Notes: generated by a model not told the origin, from the letters alone. Shown: positions 8,223 to 17,217, counted from the first letter of the stretch. The stretch: 40,038 bases of DNA from Pseudomonadota bacterium (GCA_021849595.1 JAJZSR010000006.1:1-40038); one strand, 5' to 3'. Numbers and translations: made by a program.

Positions 8223-9110
8223 TCACTCCAGGCCGAGTTCCCGCAGCATGCGCCGGTCTTCCGCCCAGCCCCCTTTTACCTTGACCCATACCTCCAGATA
8301 AACCCGGGCGCCGAAGGTCTTTTCCATGTCCTGGCGCGCCTGGCTGGAAATGGCCTTGAGCTTTTCCCCGCCCTGGCCGATCACGATGGCCTTGTGGCTC
8401 TCCTTGTCCACCAGGATAGTGGCGTGGATACGCCGCAGACCGCCCTCGCTTTCGAACTTGTCGATCGCCACGGCCGTTCCATAGGGGATCTCCTCGCCGC
8501 ATAGGCGGAACAGCTTTTCGCGTATGAACTCGGCGGCCAGGCGGCGTTCGCTCTGGTCGGTCACTTCGTCTTCACCGTAAAGCGGCGGCCCTTCCGGCAG
8601 GCGCTGGGCGAGCACCCGGTAGAGTTCGGCCATCCCCGTTCCCTGCTGGGCGGACAGGGGCACCAGGGCGGCGGCCGGGAAGGCCGCCTGCATCTCCTGC
8701 AGGAAGGGCAGCAGCGAAGCCCGCTCCTTGATGCGGTCGAGCTTGTTCAGGGCCAGGATCAGCGGCTTGTTCTCAGGCAGCAGTTCGGCGACCTGGCGGT
8801 CCTCGCGTCCGTAGCGGCCCGCCTCGAGCACCAGGATGACGACATCGGTGTCCGCCAGGGCGGTCCGCACGCTGCGATTGAGGGCGGCGTTCAGACGTCC
8901 GCCGTGGCGGGTCTGGAAGCCCGGCGTGTCCACGAACACGGCCTGGAATTCCGCTTGCGTATGGATGCCCAGCACGCGATGGCGCGTGGTCTGCGGCTTG
9001 CGCGAAGTGATGCTGATCTTCTGCCCCACCAGGCGATTGAGCAGCGTGGACTTGCCCACGTTGGGACGCCCGATGATCGCCACCATGCCGGCGCGAAAAG
9101 GCTCGCTCAT
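8223..9110 (-). CDS. era: GTPase Era
   Basis: The product is 295 aa, an essential GTPase that binds the 3' end of 16S rRNA during 30S maturation. G1 GRPNVGKS is at residues 14-21, G3 DTPG at 61-64, and G4 NKLD at 122-125. The C-terminal KH domain has IGQGGEKLK at 244-252. The ATG at 9110 (MSEPFRAG) is chosen over a longer frame that reads into the rnc end; it overlaps the rnc stop as ATGA, so the two are translationally coupled. RNase III and Era act in the same rRNA maturation pathway. Confidence 0.97.
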   Translation of the reverse strand: MSEPFRAGMVAIIGRPNVGKSTLLNRLVGQKISITSRKPQTTRHRVLGIHTQAEFQAVFVDTPGFQTRHGGRLNAALNRSVRTALADTDVVILVLEAGRYGREDRQVAELLPENKPLILALNKLDRIKERASLLPFLQEMQAAFPAAALVPLSAQQGTGMAELYRVLAQRLPEGPPLYGEDEVTDQSERRLAAEFIREKLFRLCGEEIPYGTAVAIDKFESEGGLRRIHATILVDKESHKAIVIGQGGEKLKAISSQARQDMEKTFGARVYLEVWVKVKGGWAEDRRMLRELGLE

Positions 9111-9787
9111 GCACCCTCCAGCCAGGCCAGCATGGCCTGGGCGGCATCCTGCTCCGCGGCACGGCGGCTCTTGCCGCGCCCGCGGCTGGCATGGCGCCCA
9201 TCCTTGAGCCGGCACTCCACCACGAACTCCTGATCGTGCGCCTGGCCTTCGGTGGCCACGAGATGATATTCGGGCAAGGACTCGCGCCTTCCTTGCAGCC
9301 ATTCCTGCAAACTGGTCTTGGCATCCTTGCCGGAGGCTTGCGGGTCGATGGCCGCGATATGCGGCGCCATCAGGCGCGCCACCACGGCGCTGGCAGCCGC
9401 GAATCCGGCGTCCAGGAAAATCGCGCCGATGAGGGATTCCAAGGCGTCGGCCAGGATGGAAGGACGGCGGAAGCCGCCGCTTTTCAGTTCGCCTTCGCCC
9501 AGGCGCAGATGCTCGCCCAGCGCCAGGGACGCGGCGATATCGGCCAGGGTTTCCTGGCGCACCAAGCTGGCGCGCAAGCGCGACAAACTGCCCTCCGGCA
9601 CTTGCGGAAAGGCCTGGTAGAGTGCATGCGCCACGGCGCAGTTGAGCACCGAGTCGCCTAGGAATTCCAGACGCTCGTTGTGTGGGCTGCCATAGCTGCG
9701 GTGAGTAAGCGCCTGACGCAGCAGGGCGGGATCAGCGAAAACATGGCCCAGCGCACTCTGCAGTTGTGCCGTATTTGATTTAATCAC
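9107..9787 (-). CDS. rnc: ribonuclease III
   Basis: The product is 226 aa. It cleaves double-stranded RNA, including the rRNA precursor. The signature NERLEFLGDSVL is at residues 37-48, and the metal-binding acidic residues Glu38, Glu41, Asp45, Asp114 and Glu117 fall at the same numbers as in the E. coli enzyme. The double-stranded RNA-binding domain occupies about 150-224. The start is GTG at 9787-9785. It overlaps the end of the DUF4845 gene by 8 nt and the start of era by 4 nt. Confidence 0.97.
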   Translation of the reverse strand: MIKSNTAQLQSALGHVFADPALLRQALTHRSYGSPHNERLEFLGDSVLNCAVAHALYQAFPQVPEGSLSRLRASLVRQETLADIAASLALGEHLRLGEGELKSGGFRRPSILADALESLIGAIFLDAGFAAASAVVARLMAPHIAAIDPQASGKDAKTSLQEWLQGRRESLPEYHLVATEGQAHDQEFVVECRLKDGRHASRGRGKSRRAAEQDAAQAMLAWLEGA

Positions 9788-10181
9788 CCGAATCCGAACT
9801 GCCGGAACTTTGGCTCGCCACCGGCAGACCGTTGGAAGAGGCGGAAAAATCGATCACTAGGCTGATGTTGGCAAACAGGTGGGTATGGTACTTGTACTGC
9901 GCACTGACCACCGTCTGGCCGTTGTTGCGGGCGATCTCCAGGTCACGCGATCTCACGCTGGTGATGTAGTCCACGTTGGCAAACTTGGAAAACTTGTCGC
10001 GAATCTCGCCGTTGCTCATGGAATTGAGATTGGGATCCTGGCCCATCTCCTTGAGCACTTTCTCGACGGAAAAATATTCCGTGTAGGCGGGCACCAGGCG
10101 GAAGCCCAGGATGGCGACGAACACCAGGACGACGATCCAGAAGAAGATGCCGATGAGGGAAAGACCGCGTTGCTTATGCAT
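9780..10181 (-). CDS. DUF4845 membrane protein
   Basis: The product is 133 aa. An N-terminal pilin-like segment (KQRGLSLIGIFFWIVVLVFVAILGFRLVPAYTEYFSVEKVL) provides one membrane anchor with the rest predicted outside the cytoplasm; the C-terminus is a Ser-rich tail. This is the DUF4845 family, typically encoded between lepB and rnc in betaproteobacteria. Its function is unknown; proximity to signal peptidase suggests a secretion-related role. AGGAG lies just upstream of the ATG. Confidence 0.9.
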   Translation of the reverse strand: MHKQRGLSLIGIFFWIVVLVFVAILGFRLVPAYTEYFSVEKVLKEMGQDPNLNSMSNGEIRDKFSKFANVDYITSVRSRDLEIARNNGQTVVSAQYKYHTHLFANISLVIDFSASSNGLPVASQSSGSSDSGD

Positions 10182-10189
10182 GCCTGCTC

Positions 10190-10996
10190 CTAATCAATAA
10201 GGGTGCCGATGCGCTTCAGGTGATCCAGGTTGAACCAGATGAGAAAGGCCTTGCCGACGATGTTGCGCTCCGGCACGAAGCCCCAGTAGCGGCTGTCGTT
10301 GCTGCCGTCACGATTGTCCCCCATCATCAAATAATGGCCGGGCGGCACCTTGCAGGTGAAGCCTTGCGCATTGTAGGTGCAATCCTTCTTGTCGGGGAAA
10401 TCGGGCCACACCTGCGAGAGGTAAATGGGCTTGGTGCCGGGCTGTAGCATCATGAGATGATCGTGGCTGCCCAGTTGCTCCTTGTACACGTTGTCGGTGA
10501 CATAGTTCAGACCGCCCAGGTCGTAGGTGAAGGTGCCGTCGGGCGTGTATTTGACGGGATGGCCGTTGATGATGAGCTTCTTGTCCACGTATTGCACGGT
10601 GTCGCCGGGCAGGCCCACCACGCGCTTGATGTAATCCACCGAGGTGTCCATGGGGTAGCGGAACACCATAACGTCGCCACGCTTGGGTTCCTCCACATCG
10701 ATGATCTTCTTGTTGATGATCGGTAGGCGGATGCCGTAGATGAACTTGTTGGTGAGGATGAAATCGCCCACCAGCAGGGTAGGCATCATGGAGCCGGAAG
10801 GAATCTTGAACGGCTCCACCAGGAAGGAACGCAGCAGAAACACCACCAGGATGACCGGGAAGAAGCTGCGGGAATATTCCACCAGCAACGGCTCCTTGGC
10901 CTGGGCCGCACGCTTGGGCTTGAAGAGCAGGCGGTCGAGCAACCAAATAAGCCCGGTAATGATGAGGGCTATGAATAGTATGAGGGCGAAATCCAT
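10190..10996 (-). CDS. lepB: signal peptidase I
   Basis: The product is 268 aa, the membrane protease that removes signal peptides from secreted proteins. Two N-terminal hydrophobic segments (about 3-20 and 45-60) anchor the periplasmic catalytic domain. The catalytic Ser is Ser69 in IPSGSMMPTL and the general-base Lys is Lys124 in DYIKRVVGLPGD; the GDNRDGSNDSRYWGFVP box follows. It lies one nucleotide after the lepA stop, as in the classic lepA-lepB operon. Confidence 0.97.
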   Translation of the reverse strand: MDFALILFIALIITGLIWLLDRLLFKPKRAAQAKEPLLVEYSRSFFPVILVVFLLRSFLVEPFKIPSGSMMPTLLVGDFILTNKFIYGIRLPIINKKIIDVEEPKRGDVMVFRYPMDTSVDYIKRVVGLPGDTVQYVDKKLIINGHPVKYTPDGTFTYDLGGLNYVTDNVYKEQLGSHDHLMMLQPGTKPIYLSQVWPDFPDKKDCTYNAQGFTCKVPPGHYLMMGDNRDGSNDSRYWGFVPERNIVGKAFLIWFNLDHLKRIGTLID

Positions 10997-10997
10997 G

Positions 10998-12791
10998 TTA
11001 TTTGTCTCCCACTTGGAGGATGGCCAAAAACGCTGACTGGGGAATTTCCACGTTGCCCACCTGCTTCATGCGTTTCTTGCCGGCTTTTTGTTTTTCCAAA
11101 AGTTTCTTCTTGCGCGTAATGTCGCCGCCGTAGCACTTGGCCAGCACGTTTTTGCGCAGCGCCTTGACCGTCTCGCGCGCAATGATGTGCGCGCCGATAG
11201 CGGCCTGCACCGCGACATCGAACATCTGGCGCGGAATAAGTTCCCGCATTTTCGCCACCAGTTCGCGCCCGCGGTACTGGGCCTGGGCCCGGTGCACGAT
11301 GAGGGAGAGCGCATCCACCCGCTCGCCGTTCACCAGGATATCCAGCTTGATGAGGTCGGCCGGACGGAATTCCTTGAATTCATAATCCAGCGAGGCATAG
11401 CCGCGCGAAACGGACTTGAGCTTGTCGAAGAAGTCCATCACCACCTCGTTCATGGGCATTTCGTAGGTGAGCATGACCTGGCGGCCGACATATTTCATGT
11501 CCACCTGCACGCCGCGCTTTTGCTCGCATAGCGGGATCACGGCGCCGAGATATTCCTGCGGCATGAGCATGTGTGCGGTGATGATGGGCTCGCGGATTTC
11601 GGCGATCTTCGATGGCTCGGGCAGCTTGGAGGGATTCTCCACTTCGATCAGCGTGCCGTCCGCCATGAGCACCTGGTACACCACCGTGGGCGCGGTGGTT
11701 ATCAGATCCATGTCGTATTCGCGCTCCAGGCGCTCCTGCACGATGTCCATGTGCAGCAGGCCGAGAAAACCGCAGCGGAAACCGAAGCCCAGCGCCTGGC
11801 TCACCTCCGGCTCGAACTGCAGGGCGGCATCGTTCAGTTGCAGCTTGATGAGCGCGTCGCGCAGGCCTTCGTAGTCGTGGGACTCCACCGGGTACAGCCC
11901 GGCAAATACCTGGGGCTTCACTTTCTTGAAGCCGGGCAGCGGCTGCGCCGCGGGCTTGTCGGCGAGCGTTACCGTATCGCCCACCTGGGCGGCGGCTAGT
12001 TCCTTGATGCCGGCGATGATGAACCCCACCTCACCGGCGCCCAGGCTGTCCTTCTGCCGCGAGCGCGGCGTGAACACGCCCACTTGTTCGGTCAGATACT
12101 GCGCCCCGGTGGCCATGAGGCGTATCTTGTCCTTGGGCCGCAGCATGCCGTCCACCACACGCACCAACATCACTACGCCCACGTAGTTATCGAACCAGGA
12201 GTCGATGATGAGGGCCTTGAGCGGCCCGCTCTCGTCGCCCCTGGGGGCGGGAATCTTCCTGACCACCTCTTCGAGGATTTCGTCGATGCCCACGCCCGTC
12301 TTGGCCGAGGCGCGCACCGCATCCATGGCCTCGATACCGATGATGTCCTCGATCTCCTGGATCACGCGCTCCGGGTCCGCCGCCGGCAGATCGATCTTGT
12401 TGAGCACGGGCACCACTTCCACGCCCAGCTCGATGGCCGTATAGCAGTTGGCCACGGTCTGCGCTTCCACGCCCTGGGAGGCGTCCACCACCAGCAGCGC
12501 CCCCTCGCAGGCGGACAGCGAACGGGAAACCTCATAGGAAAAGTCCACGTGCCCGGGCGTATCGATGAGGTTGAGCAGATAAGTCTGCCCGTCCCGGGCT
12601 GCATACTGCAATGCCGCAGTCTGGGCCTTGATGGTGATGCCGCGCTCCTTCTCCAGTTCCATGGAGTCGAGCACCTGCGCTTCCATCTCGCGCTCCGACA
12701 AGCCGCCGCAGCGCTGGATGAGGCGGTCGGCCAGGGTGGACTTGCCGTGGTCGATGTGGGCGATGATGGAAAAGTTGCGGATATTGCGCAC
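10998..12791 (-). CDS. lepA: elongation factor 4 (LepA)
   Basis: The product is 597 aa, a ribosome-associated translational GTPase. G1 is [10 protein letters not shown]3 DTPGHVDF, and G4 [10 protein letters not shown]; the C-terminal LepA-specific domain with [22 protein letters not shown] is intact. I choose the GTG at 12791-12789, which gives [18 protein letters not shown], matching the usual MKNIRNF start; a TTG two codons upstream (12797) is the alternative. A perfect hairpin lies 11 nt before the GTG. Confidence 0.95.
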   Translation of the reverse strand: MRNIRNFSIIAHIDHGKSTLADRLIQRCGGLSEREMEAQVLDSMELEKERGITIKAQTAALQYAARDGQTYLLNLIDTPGHVDFSYEVSRSLSACEGALLVVDASQGVEAQTVANCYTAIELGVEVVPVLNKIDLPAADPERVIQEIEDIIGIEAMDAVRASAKTGVGIDEILEEVVRKIPAPRGDESGPLKALIIDSWFDNYVGVVMLVRVVDGMLRPKDKIRLMATGAQYLTEQVGVFTPRSRQKDSLGAGEVGFIIAGIKELAAAQVGDTVTLADKPAAQPLPGFKKVKPQVFAGLYPVESHDYEGLRDALIKLQLNDAALQFEPEVSQALGFGFRCGFLGLLHMDIVQERLEREYDMDLITTAPTVVYQVLMADGTLIEVENPSKLPEPSKIAEIREPIITAHMLMPQEYLGAVIPLCEQKRGVQVDMKYVGRQVMLTYEMPMNEVVMDFFDKLKSVSRGYASLDYEFKEFRPADLIKLDILVNGERVDALSLIVHRAQAQYRGRELVAKMRELIPRQMFDVAVQAAIGAHIIARETVKALRKNVLAKCYGGDITRKKKLLEKQKAGKKRMKQVGNVEIPQSAFLAILQVGDK

Positions 12792-12801
12792 GGGCAAAAC
12801 A

Positions 12802-12825
12802 AACGGGGCACGGCCGTGCCCCGTT
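12802..12825 (-). terminator. perfect hairpin in the lepA leader, terminator- or attenuator-like
   Basis: AACGGGGCACGG at 12802-12813 is followed directly by its exact reverse complement at 12814-12825. On the minus strand the stem is followed by TTTGTTTTG and then the lepA start codon. This could end the upstream rpoE-mucD-glutaredoxin transcript. The stem lies so close to lepA that the lepA message would either carry it or start inside it, so attenuation is also possible. Confidence 0.55.
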
Positions 12826-12890
12826 CCTGCATGGAAACCAGCGGATTTTAACGGAAATCGCGCCGCGCTCGTAGGGCGCGGGCCGTAGTC

Positions 12891-13139
12891 TCAGGCCAAT
12901 TCCTGCGCCAGCCAGGCGCAGAACGCCGCCTCATCGAAGAAATAATGGCAAATCTCCCCCTGCGGCCCGCACAGCACGGGAATCTTCAGGCCGTAGCGTT
13001 GCGCCAGGGCGGGATCGGCATCGATGTCCACCTGGCGCAGGCTCAGGCCATGGGCGCTCAGATGCGGCTGCACTTCGGCCGCCATCGCCTCGCAGAGATG
13101 GCAGCCGGGGCGGCCGTAGAGCGTGAGCGCAGGCTTCAC
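12891..13139 (-). CDS. glutaredoxin-like (DUF836-type) protein
   Basis: The product is 82 aa, a minimal thioredoxin fold with a redox CxxC at Cys13-Cys16 (GRPGCHLCEAM) and the cis-Pro region KIPVLCG. This small glutaredoxin family is routinely encoded between mucD and lepA in betaproteobacteria; the partner protein is unknown. The start is GTG at 13139-13137, overlapping the mucD stop as GTGA. It is the last gene before the lepA leader hairpin. Confidence 0.88.
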   Translation of the reverse strand: MKPALTLYGRPGCHLCEAMAAEVQPHLSAHGLSLRQVDIDADPALAQRYGLKIPVLCGPQGEICHYFFDEAAFCAWLAQELA

Positions 13140-14548
13140 CCGGCGGTGGAAAGCTTCATGGGCACGTAAACAGTGCTGTTGCCGCGCCGCACCAGCAGCG
13201 CCACGCTCTTGCCGCGCGGAACCGCATCGATGGCGCGGCGGAACTGCGCCACGGTGTCCACTTCGGTGTTGTTCACGGCCAGAATGACGTCGCCCACGCG
13301 TATGCCGGCGAGCAAGGCGTCGCCGCTGGAGTCTTCCACCAGCAGGCCATGGTCCAGCTTGAGTTCCTTGCGCTGCGCAGGGCTCAGCTCGCCCAGCACC
13401 AAACCGCCGCGCAGGCGGCTTTGCTTCTGCGCCCCGGCACCGGCATTCGCGACCTGTACCGGCAGGGCGCCCAGCGTCACGTCGAGCGTCTTGACCTGGC
13501 CCTTGCGCCAGACCTCGACCGGAACGCTGCTGCCGGGCTTGGTCATCGACACCATGAGCGGCAGATCGCGCGAGCTGCGCACCGGCTTGCCGTCGAACTT
13601 GAGGATGACGTCGGAAGGCCGCATGCCGGCTTTCTCCGCCGGGCCGCCCTTCTCCACCGTGGCGACCAGCGCGCCTTCCGGCCGCGGCAGGCCGAAGGAG
13701 TCGGCCAGCTCGCCGGTGACCTCCTGTATGCTCACGCCCAGCCAGCCGCGGGCGATCTTATGTCCGGCCTTGAGCTGGTCCGCCACGTACATGGCGACAT
13801 TGATGGGGATGGCGAAAGACAAGCCCTGATAGCCGCCGCTGCGAGTGTAGATCTGCGAATTGATGCCCACGACCTGGCCCTGCATGTTGAACAGCGGGCC
13901 GCCGGAGTTGCCCGGGTTGATCGGCACATCGGTTTGGATGAAGGGCACGTAGTTCGCGTCCGGCAGGGAGCGCCTGAGCGCCGAGACGATGCCCGAGGTG
14001 ACGCTGTTCTCGAAACCGAAAGGCGAGCCGATGGCGACCACCTGGTCGCCCACCCTGAGATTGTCCGGATTGCCCAGGGTGACCACGGGCAAATCCTTGG
14101 CATCGATCTTGAGCAGCGCAATGTCGCTCACCGGATCGGCACCCACCACCTTGGCAGTGTATTCGCGCTTGTTGGTCAGTTTCACGACCACGTCGTCGCT
14201 GCCGTTGACGACATGGTCGTTGGTGAGGATGTAGCCATCCGGACTGATGATGAAGCCCGAGCCGGAATCACGCGCCGGGAATTCCTGCGGACCCGGGCTC
14301 TGCAGTTGGGGCGGCATCTGCCCCGGCGGCAAGAACTGCCGGAAGAATTGGAAAAGCTGCTCCTGCTCGGGATTGACCCCCCCCGGGCTGTGCATGATGC
14401 GCGTGCTGCTGATGTTGACCACGGCCGGGCCGTATTTCTGCACCAGATCCGGGATGCTGTAATCCGCCCGCGCCACCGGCGCGGCCAGCGCCATGACGAG
14501 CATCAGCCAGAAGAGGAAGATAGGATTTCTGCTGCCGGGACGATTCAT
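13136..14548 (-). CDS. mucD: periplasmic serine protease MucD / DegP family
   Basis: The product is 470 aa. A signal peptide (cleavage after about residue 28, VARA) precedes a trypsin-like domain with catalytic His112 (TNDHVV), Asp142 (SDIALLKI) and Ser215 (NPGNSGGPLF). PDZ1 spans about 260-350 and PDZ2 about 380-465. It degrades or refolds damaged envelope proteins, and in the sigma-E operon it feeds back on the stress response. The ATG at 14548 overlaps the rseC stop (ATGA). Confidence 0.95.
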   Translation of the reverse strand: MNRPGSRNPIFLFWLMLVMALAAPVARADYSIPDLVQKYGPAVVNISSTRIMHSPGGVNPEQEQLFQFFRQFLPPGQMPPQLQSPGPQEFPARDSGSGFIISPDGYILTNDHVVNGSDDVVVKLTNKREYTAKVVGADPVSDIALLKIDAKDLPVVTLGNPDNLRVGDQVVAIGSPFGFENSVTSGIVSALRRSLPDANYVPFIQTDVPINPGNSGGPLFNMQGQVVGINSQIYTRSGGYQGLSFAIPINVAMYVADQLKAGHKIARGWLGVSIQEVTGELADSFGLPRPEGALVATVEKGGPAEKAGMRPSDVILKFDGKPVRSSRDLPLMVSMTKPGSSVPVEVWRKGQVKTLDVTLGALPVQVANAGAGAQKQSRLRGGLVLGELSPAQRKELKLDHGLLVEDSSGDALLAGIRVGDVILAVNNTEVDTVAQFRRAIDAVPRGKSVALLVRRGNSTVYVPMKLSTAG

Positions 14549-14994
14549 GCGTGCGCGCTCCTTGTCGCTATTCCTTGCCTTTTCAGGATCACTGCCAGAC
14601 CTGGCGCGTCGTGCATCCTCGCACGCAGCCAGAAAAATCCGCCCAGGCCGAAAGTCAGTGCTCCCGCGACAGACATCGACTGCGCCATGAAGTTCTCCCC
14701 CAGCCACTGGCCCAGCGCCGCCCCCGCGAACAAGAGCAGCAGAGGCAGGCCATAGGCAATCAGGGCGCTGCGCCAGATCACGCCCTCGGGCACGCCGACC
14801 AGGACCAGGTCGCCGGGGCGCGTGCCGAGGGGGTCACGCACCCGAAAGACGCGCGGACGGATGGAAAAAAACTCCGCCAACTGGCGGCTGCCGCAGCCAC
14901 CATTGCCGCAACTGCCGCAGCCGCCCGACGCTTGCGCCCGCACCCAGGCCAAACCGGGTTCGCTGCGCACGACTTCCGCGCTTTGCTCAAGCAT
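14545..14994 (-). CDS. rseC: RseC-family protein
   Basis: The product is 149 aa. It has an N-terminal cytoplasmic Cys cluster (GGCGSCGNGGCG, Cys26, Cys29, Cys34) and two transmembrane helices (about 74-96 and 105-127). RseC proteins are linked to sigma-E control and to the reduction of SoxR by the Rsx complex. The arrangement is TAATG with rseB upstream and ATGA with mucD downstream. The family match rests on the Cys cluster, the paired helices and the operon position. Confidence 0.92.
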   Translation of the reverse strand: MLEQSAEVVRSEPGLAWVRAQASGGCGSCGNGGCGSRQLAEFFSIRPRVFRVRDPLGTRPGDLVLVGVPEGVIWRSALIAYGLPLLLLFAGAALGQWLGENFMAQSMSVAGALTFGLGGFFWLRARMHDAPGLAVILKRQGIATRSAHA

Positions 14995-15932
14995 TATTTA
15001 AGCTCCACCGAATTGGCCAGATCGATCAGGGTCGCGGCCGGCACCTCGCCCATGGCAGTAACCCGGTAAGCCTGATAGCGGCGCGAATAGACTTTCACAG
15101 AGCCGTCCTGGGAGAGTCCGCTGATGCCGCCATCGCGTGCGCTAGCCGGCTCGATGAACAGGGACACCGTACTCAGCCCGTCGGTAAATATGATGTGGTT
15201 CACGGGCGTGGAACGGCCCGGCAGCGGTCGGCGCGTCTTCAGGACCTCGTGATAGCCCGGCGGCGGGTGCATGGCCCAGCGGCCTGGGCTGAAGGTTTCC
15301 GGCAACACCGCCGTCGGCAGGCTACCCGGCGGGGTATCGAAGCGGAAGATATTTTCCGCCGGTGGCGTGCCGATGCTGATTTGAGAGAACACGTAAAACG
15401 CCACCACCCTGCCCTCGTCGTCGAGCACCCGTGCCTTGAGCGGCAGGCCCGTGGCATCGTCCAGCCAGAGCACATGGGTATAGCGGTAGGCGTCCTTGGG
15501 CATGAGCCTGACTTCCTGGCAGGGGCGCCCCGCCACCGAGCTTGCCGAGCCCAGCACAGGCTGATAATAGGCGAACAGCTTGCTCGGGTCGGCCGGCAGA
15601 AGCGAGGGGAAGAAACGCCGCAGGGCGGTGTTCTCCAGGCGGATGGGCGGGCCGTTCTCGAGGCGGCAAAGCACCTGGTTGCCCAGTTGCAGAAATTCCC
15701 GATGCGGCCCGTCCAGGACGTCGACTTTGATCTTGTCGGTCTTGCCGTCCACGCGGTGCGCGATGCTCATGACCTCGATGTGATCACCGTTGCGATACAG
15801 GTAGATGCCGCTGTAGTCGAGCGTGCGCGCCGCATGGGCGGCACGCGCCAGCAGGTCGGCCGCGTTGTCGGCCCACGCCAGATGGCAGATGACGATGAGC
15901 GGCAGCCCCAGCCAGAAACGCAAACGCCCCAT
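14994..15932 (-). CDS. rseB: sigma-E regulatory protein RseB/MucB
   Basis: The product is 312 aa. A signal peptide (MGRLRFWLGLPLIVICHLAWA) is followed by the LolA-like N-terminal domain (DYSGIYLYRNGDHIEVMSIAHRVDG) and the smaller C-terminal domain. RseB binds the periplasmic part of RseA and shields it from proteolysis until lipid or lipopolysaccharide signals release it. The ATG at 15932 overlaps the rseA TGA; longer upstream reading is antisense to rseA codons and rejected. Confidence 0.94.
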   Translation of the reverse strand: MGRLRFWLGLPLIVICHLAWADNAADLLARAAHAARTLDYSGIYLYRNGDHIEVMSIAHRVDGKTDKIKVDVLDGPHREFLQLGNQVLCRLENGPPIRLENTALRRFFPSLLPADPSKLFAYYQPVLGSASSVAGRPCQEVRLMPKDAYRYTHVLWLDDATGLPLKARVLDDEGRVVAFYVFSQISIGTPPAENIFRFDTPPGSLPTAVLPETFSPGRWAMHPPPGYHEVLKTRRPLPGRSTPVNHIIFTDGLSTVSLFIEPASARDGGISGLSQDGSVKVYSRRYQAYRVTAMGEVPAATLIDLANSVELK

Positions 15933-16453
15933 CACGGCCGCGGTGTGGTCACGTAGGAAACCGGCTGATAAGGCGCCTCCCCGACCACAGGGGAAAACTC
16001 CTGATGCGCCGCGATATAGGGTGCCCAGGGATCGCTTGCCTGCGCCACCGCCGCCTGCTGGGTTCCGGCCGGCGCCGCGGGCTCCACGGGCGTGCCCGCG
16101 TTGGTGAGGAAGAAGGCGCCCGCCACTACGGCGAAAGACGCCGCCAGCGCGGTCATGCCCCGGCCGCTCAACAGCCGCGCGCGCGGCGCCAGCACGGTGG
16201 GCTCCTGCTCCAGGCGCGCCATCAGGCGGTGGGAGAAATTGGCCGACAGAGAGGGGGTCTGGCGCAGCGCGTCGCCGATGAGATGATAAGTTTCCCAGCG
16301 CTGGCGGCCGGCCGGGGTTTTCAGCACATCGTCCAGCCAGGCGTCGTCTTCGAACTGGCCGTCCACGCATGCGGATACCCTTTCAGGCAGCGCCGCCGCA
16401 GGGCGCTCCTCGACATCGTCGAATTCGTCGATATAGGTCGCAGCGTCTTTCAT
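15932..16453 (-). CDS. rseA: anti-sigma-E factor RseA/MucA
   Basis: The product is 173 aa. The cytoplasmic sigma-binding domain is recognisable (ERVSACVDGQFEDDAWLDDVLKTPAGRQRWETYHLIGDALR), followed by one transmembrane helix at about 101-117 and a short Ala/Pro-rich periplasmic tail. It holds RpoE inactive at the membrane; regulated proteolysis frees the sigma factor. The ATG at 16453 (MKDAATYIDEFDD) is chosen because it follows the rpoE stop by one nucleotide and has GAGGTGG upstream; a longer frame to 16507 would overlap rpoE. Confidence 0.93.
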   Translation of the reverse strand: MKDAATYIDEFDDVEERPAAALPERVSACVDGQFEDDAWLDDVLKTPAGRQRWETYHLIGDALRQTPSLSANFSHRLMARLEQEPTVLAPRARLLSGRGMTALAASFAVVAGAFFLTNAGTPVEPAAPAGTQQAAVAQASDPWAPYIAAHQEFSPVVGEAPYQPVSYVTTPRP

Positions 16454-16454
16454 G

Positions 16455-17051
16455 TCACCACCTCTTGTCTTTGCTCGTGCCCAACAGCGGGCGTATCTTC
16501 TCCGCAATCGCCTCGCGCGCGCGAAAGATGCGCGAGCGCACCGTACCTATCGGGCAATTCATCATTTGCGCGATTTCCTCATAGCTCAAGCCTTCGATTT
16601 CCCGCAGGGTGATGGCCGTGCGCAATTCCTCAGGCAGCGTATCTACCGCTTCGTTCACCGCACGCGCCACCTGCTTGGTGTGCAATTCCGCATCCGGCGT
16701 GGCTATGTCGCGCAATAACTCGCCATCCTCAAAACCTTCCGCCTCTTCGCTGTCGAACTCCGTCGTGGTCGGGGCACGGCGGCCCTTGGCCACCAGGTAG
16801 TTCTTGGCCGTGTTGACGGCAATCCGGTAGAGCCAGGTGTAAAATGCGCTGTCGCCGCGGAACTGGGGCAGCGCCCGATAGGCCTTGATGAAGGACTCCT
16901 GGGTGATGTCCTCAATTTCCGCCGCATCCCGCACCATCCTGGACAAAAGCCGGGCCAGCCGTCGCTGGTATTTCATCACCAGCAGCTCGAAGGCGCGCTT
17001 GTCGCCCCGCTGCGCGCGTTCGACCAGCTGCTGGTCGAGTTCACGATCCAA
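16455..17051 (-). CDS. rpoE: RNA polymerase sigma factor RpoE/AlgU
   Basis: The product is 198 aa, an ECF sigma factor. Region 2 (LVMKYQRRLARLLSRMVRD... DITQESFIKAYRALPQFRGDSAFYTWLYRIAVNTAKNYL) and region 4 (LREIEGLSYEEIAQMMNCPIGTVRSRIFRARE) are complete. It drives the envelope-stress regulon. The only sensible start is TTG at 17051-17049: it gives MDRELDQQLVERAQRGDKRAF, the usual N-terminus, and an in-frame TAA lies just 11 codons upstream with no ATG or GTG between. A GGGGGG tract lies about 6 nt before it. It heads the operon rpoE-rseA-rseB-rseC-mucD-glutaredoxin and is preceded by its own sigma-E type promoter. Confidence 0.96.
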   Translation of the reverse strand: MDRELDQQLVERAQRGDKRAFELLVMKYQRRLARLLSRMVRDAAEIEDITQESFIKAYRALPQFRGDSAFYTWLYRIAVNTAKNYLVAKGRRAPTTTEFDSEEAEGFEDGELLRDIATPDAELHTKQVARAVNEAVDTLPEELRTAITLREIEGLSYEEIAQMMNCPIGTVRSRIFRAREAIAEKIRPLLGTSKDKRW

Positions 17052-17123
17052 TCGTCGCCCCCCGTGGGTTGCTTGTTGTCTTTACGTGGCGGCCAAGTAT
17101 ACGCGACGAAGGTATCTGCAGCG

Positions 17124-17150
17124 AAAGACTAGGCGCCATCAAAAAAGTTC
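17124..17150 (-). promoter_or_regulatory. sigma-E (AlgU-type) autoregulatory promoter of rpoE
   Basis: On the minus strand GAACTT (complement of 17145-17150) is followed after exactly 16 nt by TCTTT (complement of 17124-17128). The consensus for RpoE/AlgU promoters is GAACTT, 16-17 nt, TCTGA. The -10 element ends about 72 nt before the rpoE start codon. Autoregulation of the operon by its own sigma factor is the established pattern in this family. Confidence 0.8.
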
Positions 17151-17217
17151 ATGGGGCCATGGGTATTGTTGCAGGCGCGGCAGCGCCGTTATGATGGCGC
17201 GCAAACCCCCCGACATC

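Noticed and set aside
13349-14755. Plus-strand frame of 468 codons opposite mucD
   Set aside because: Antisense to a complete, well-supported MucD; composition is Arg/His/Asp-rich noise.
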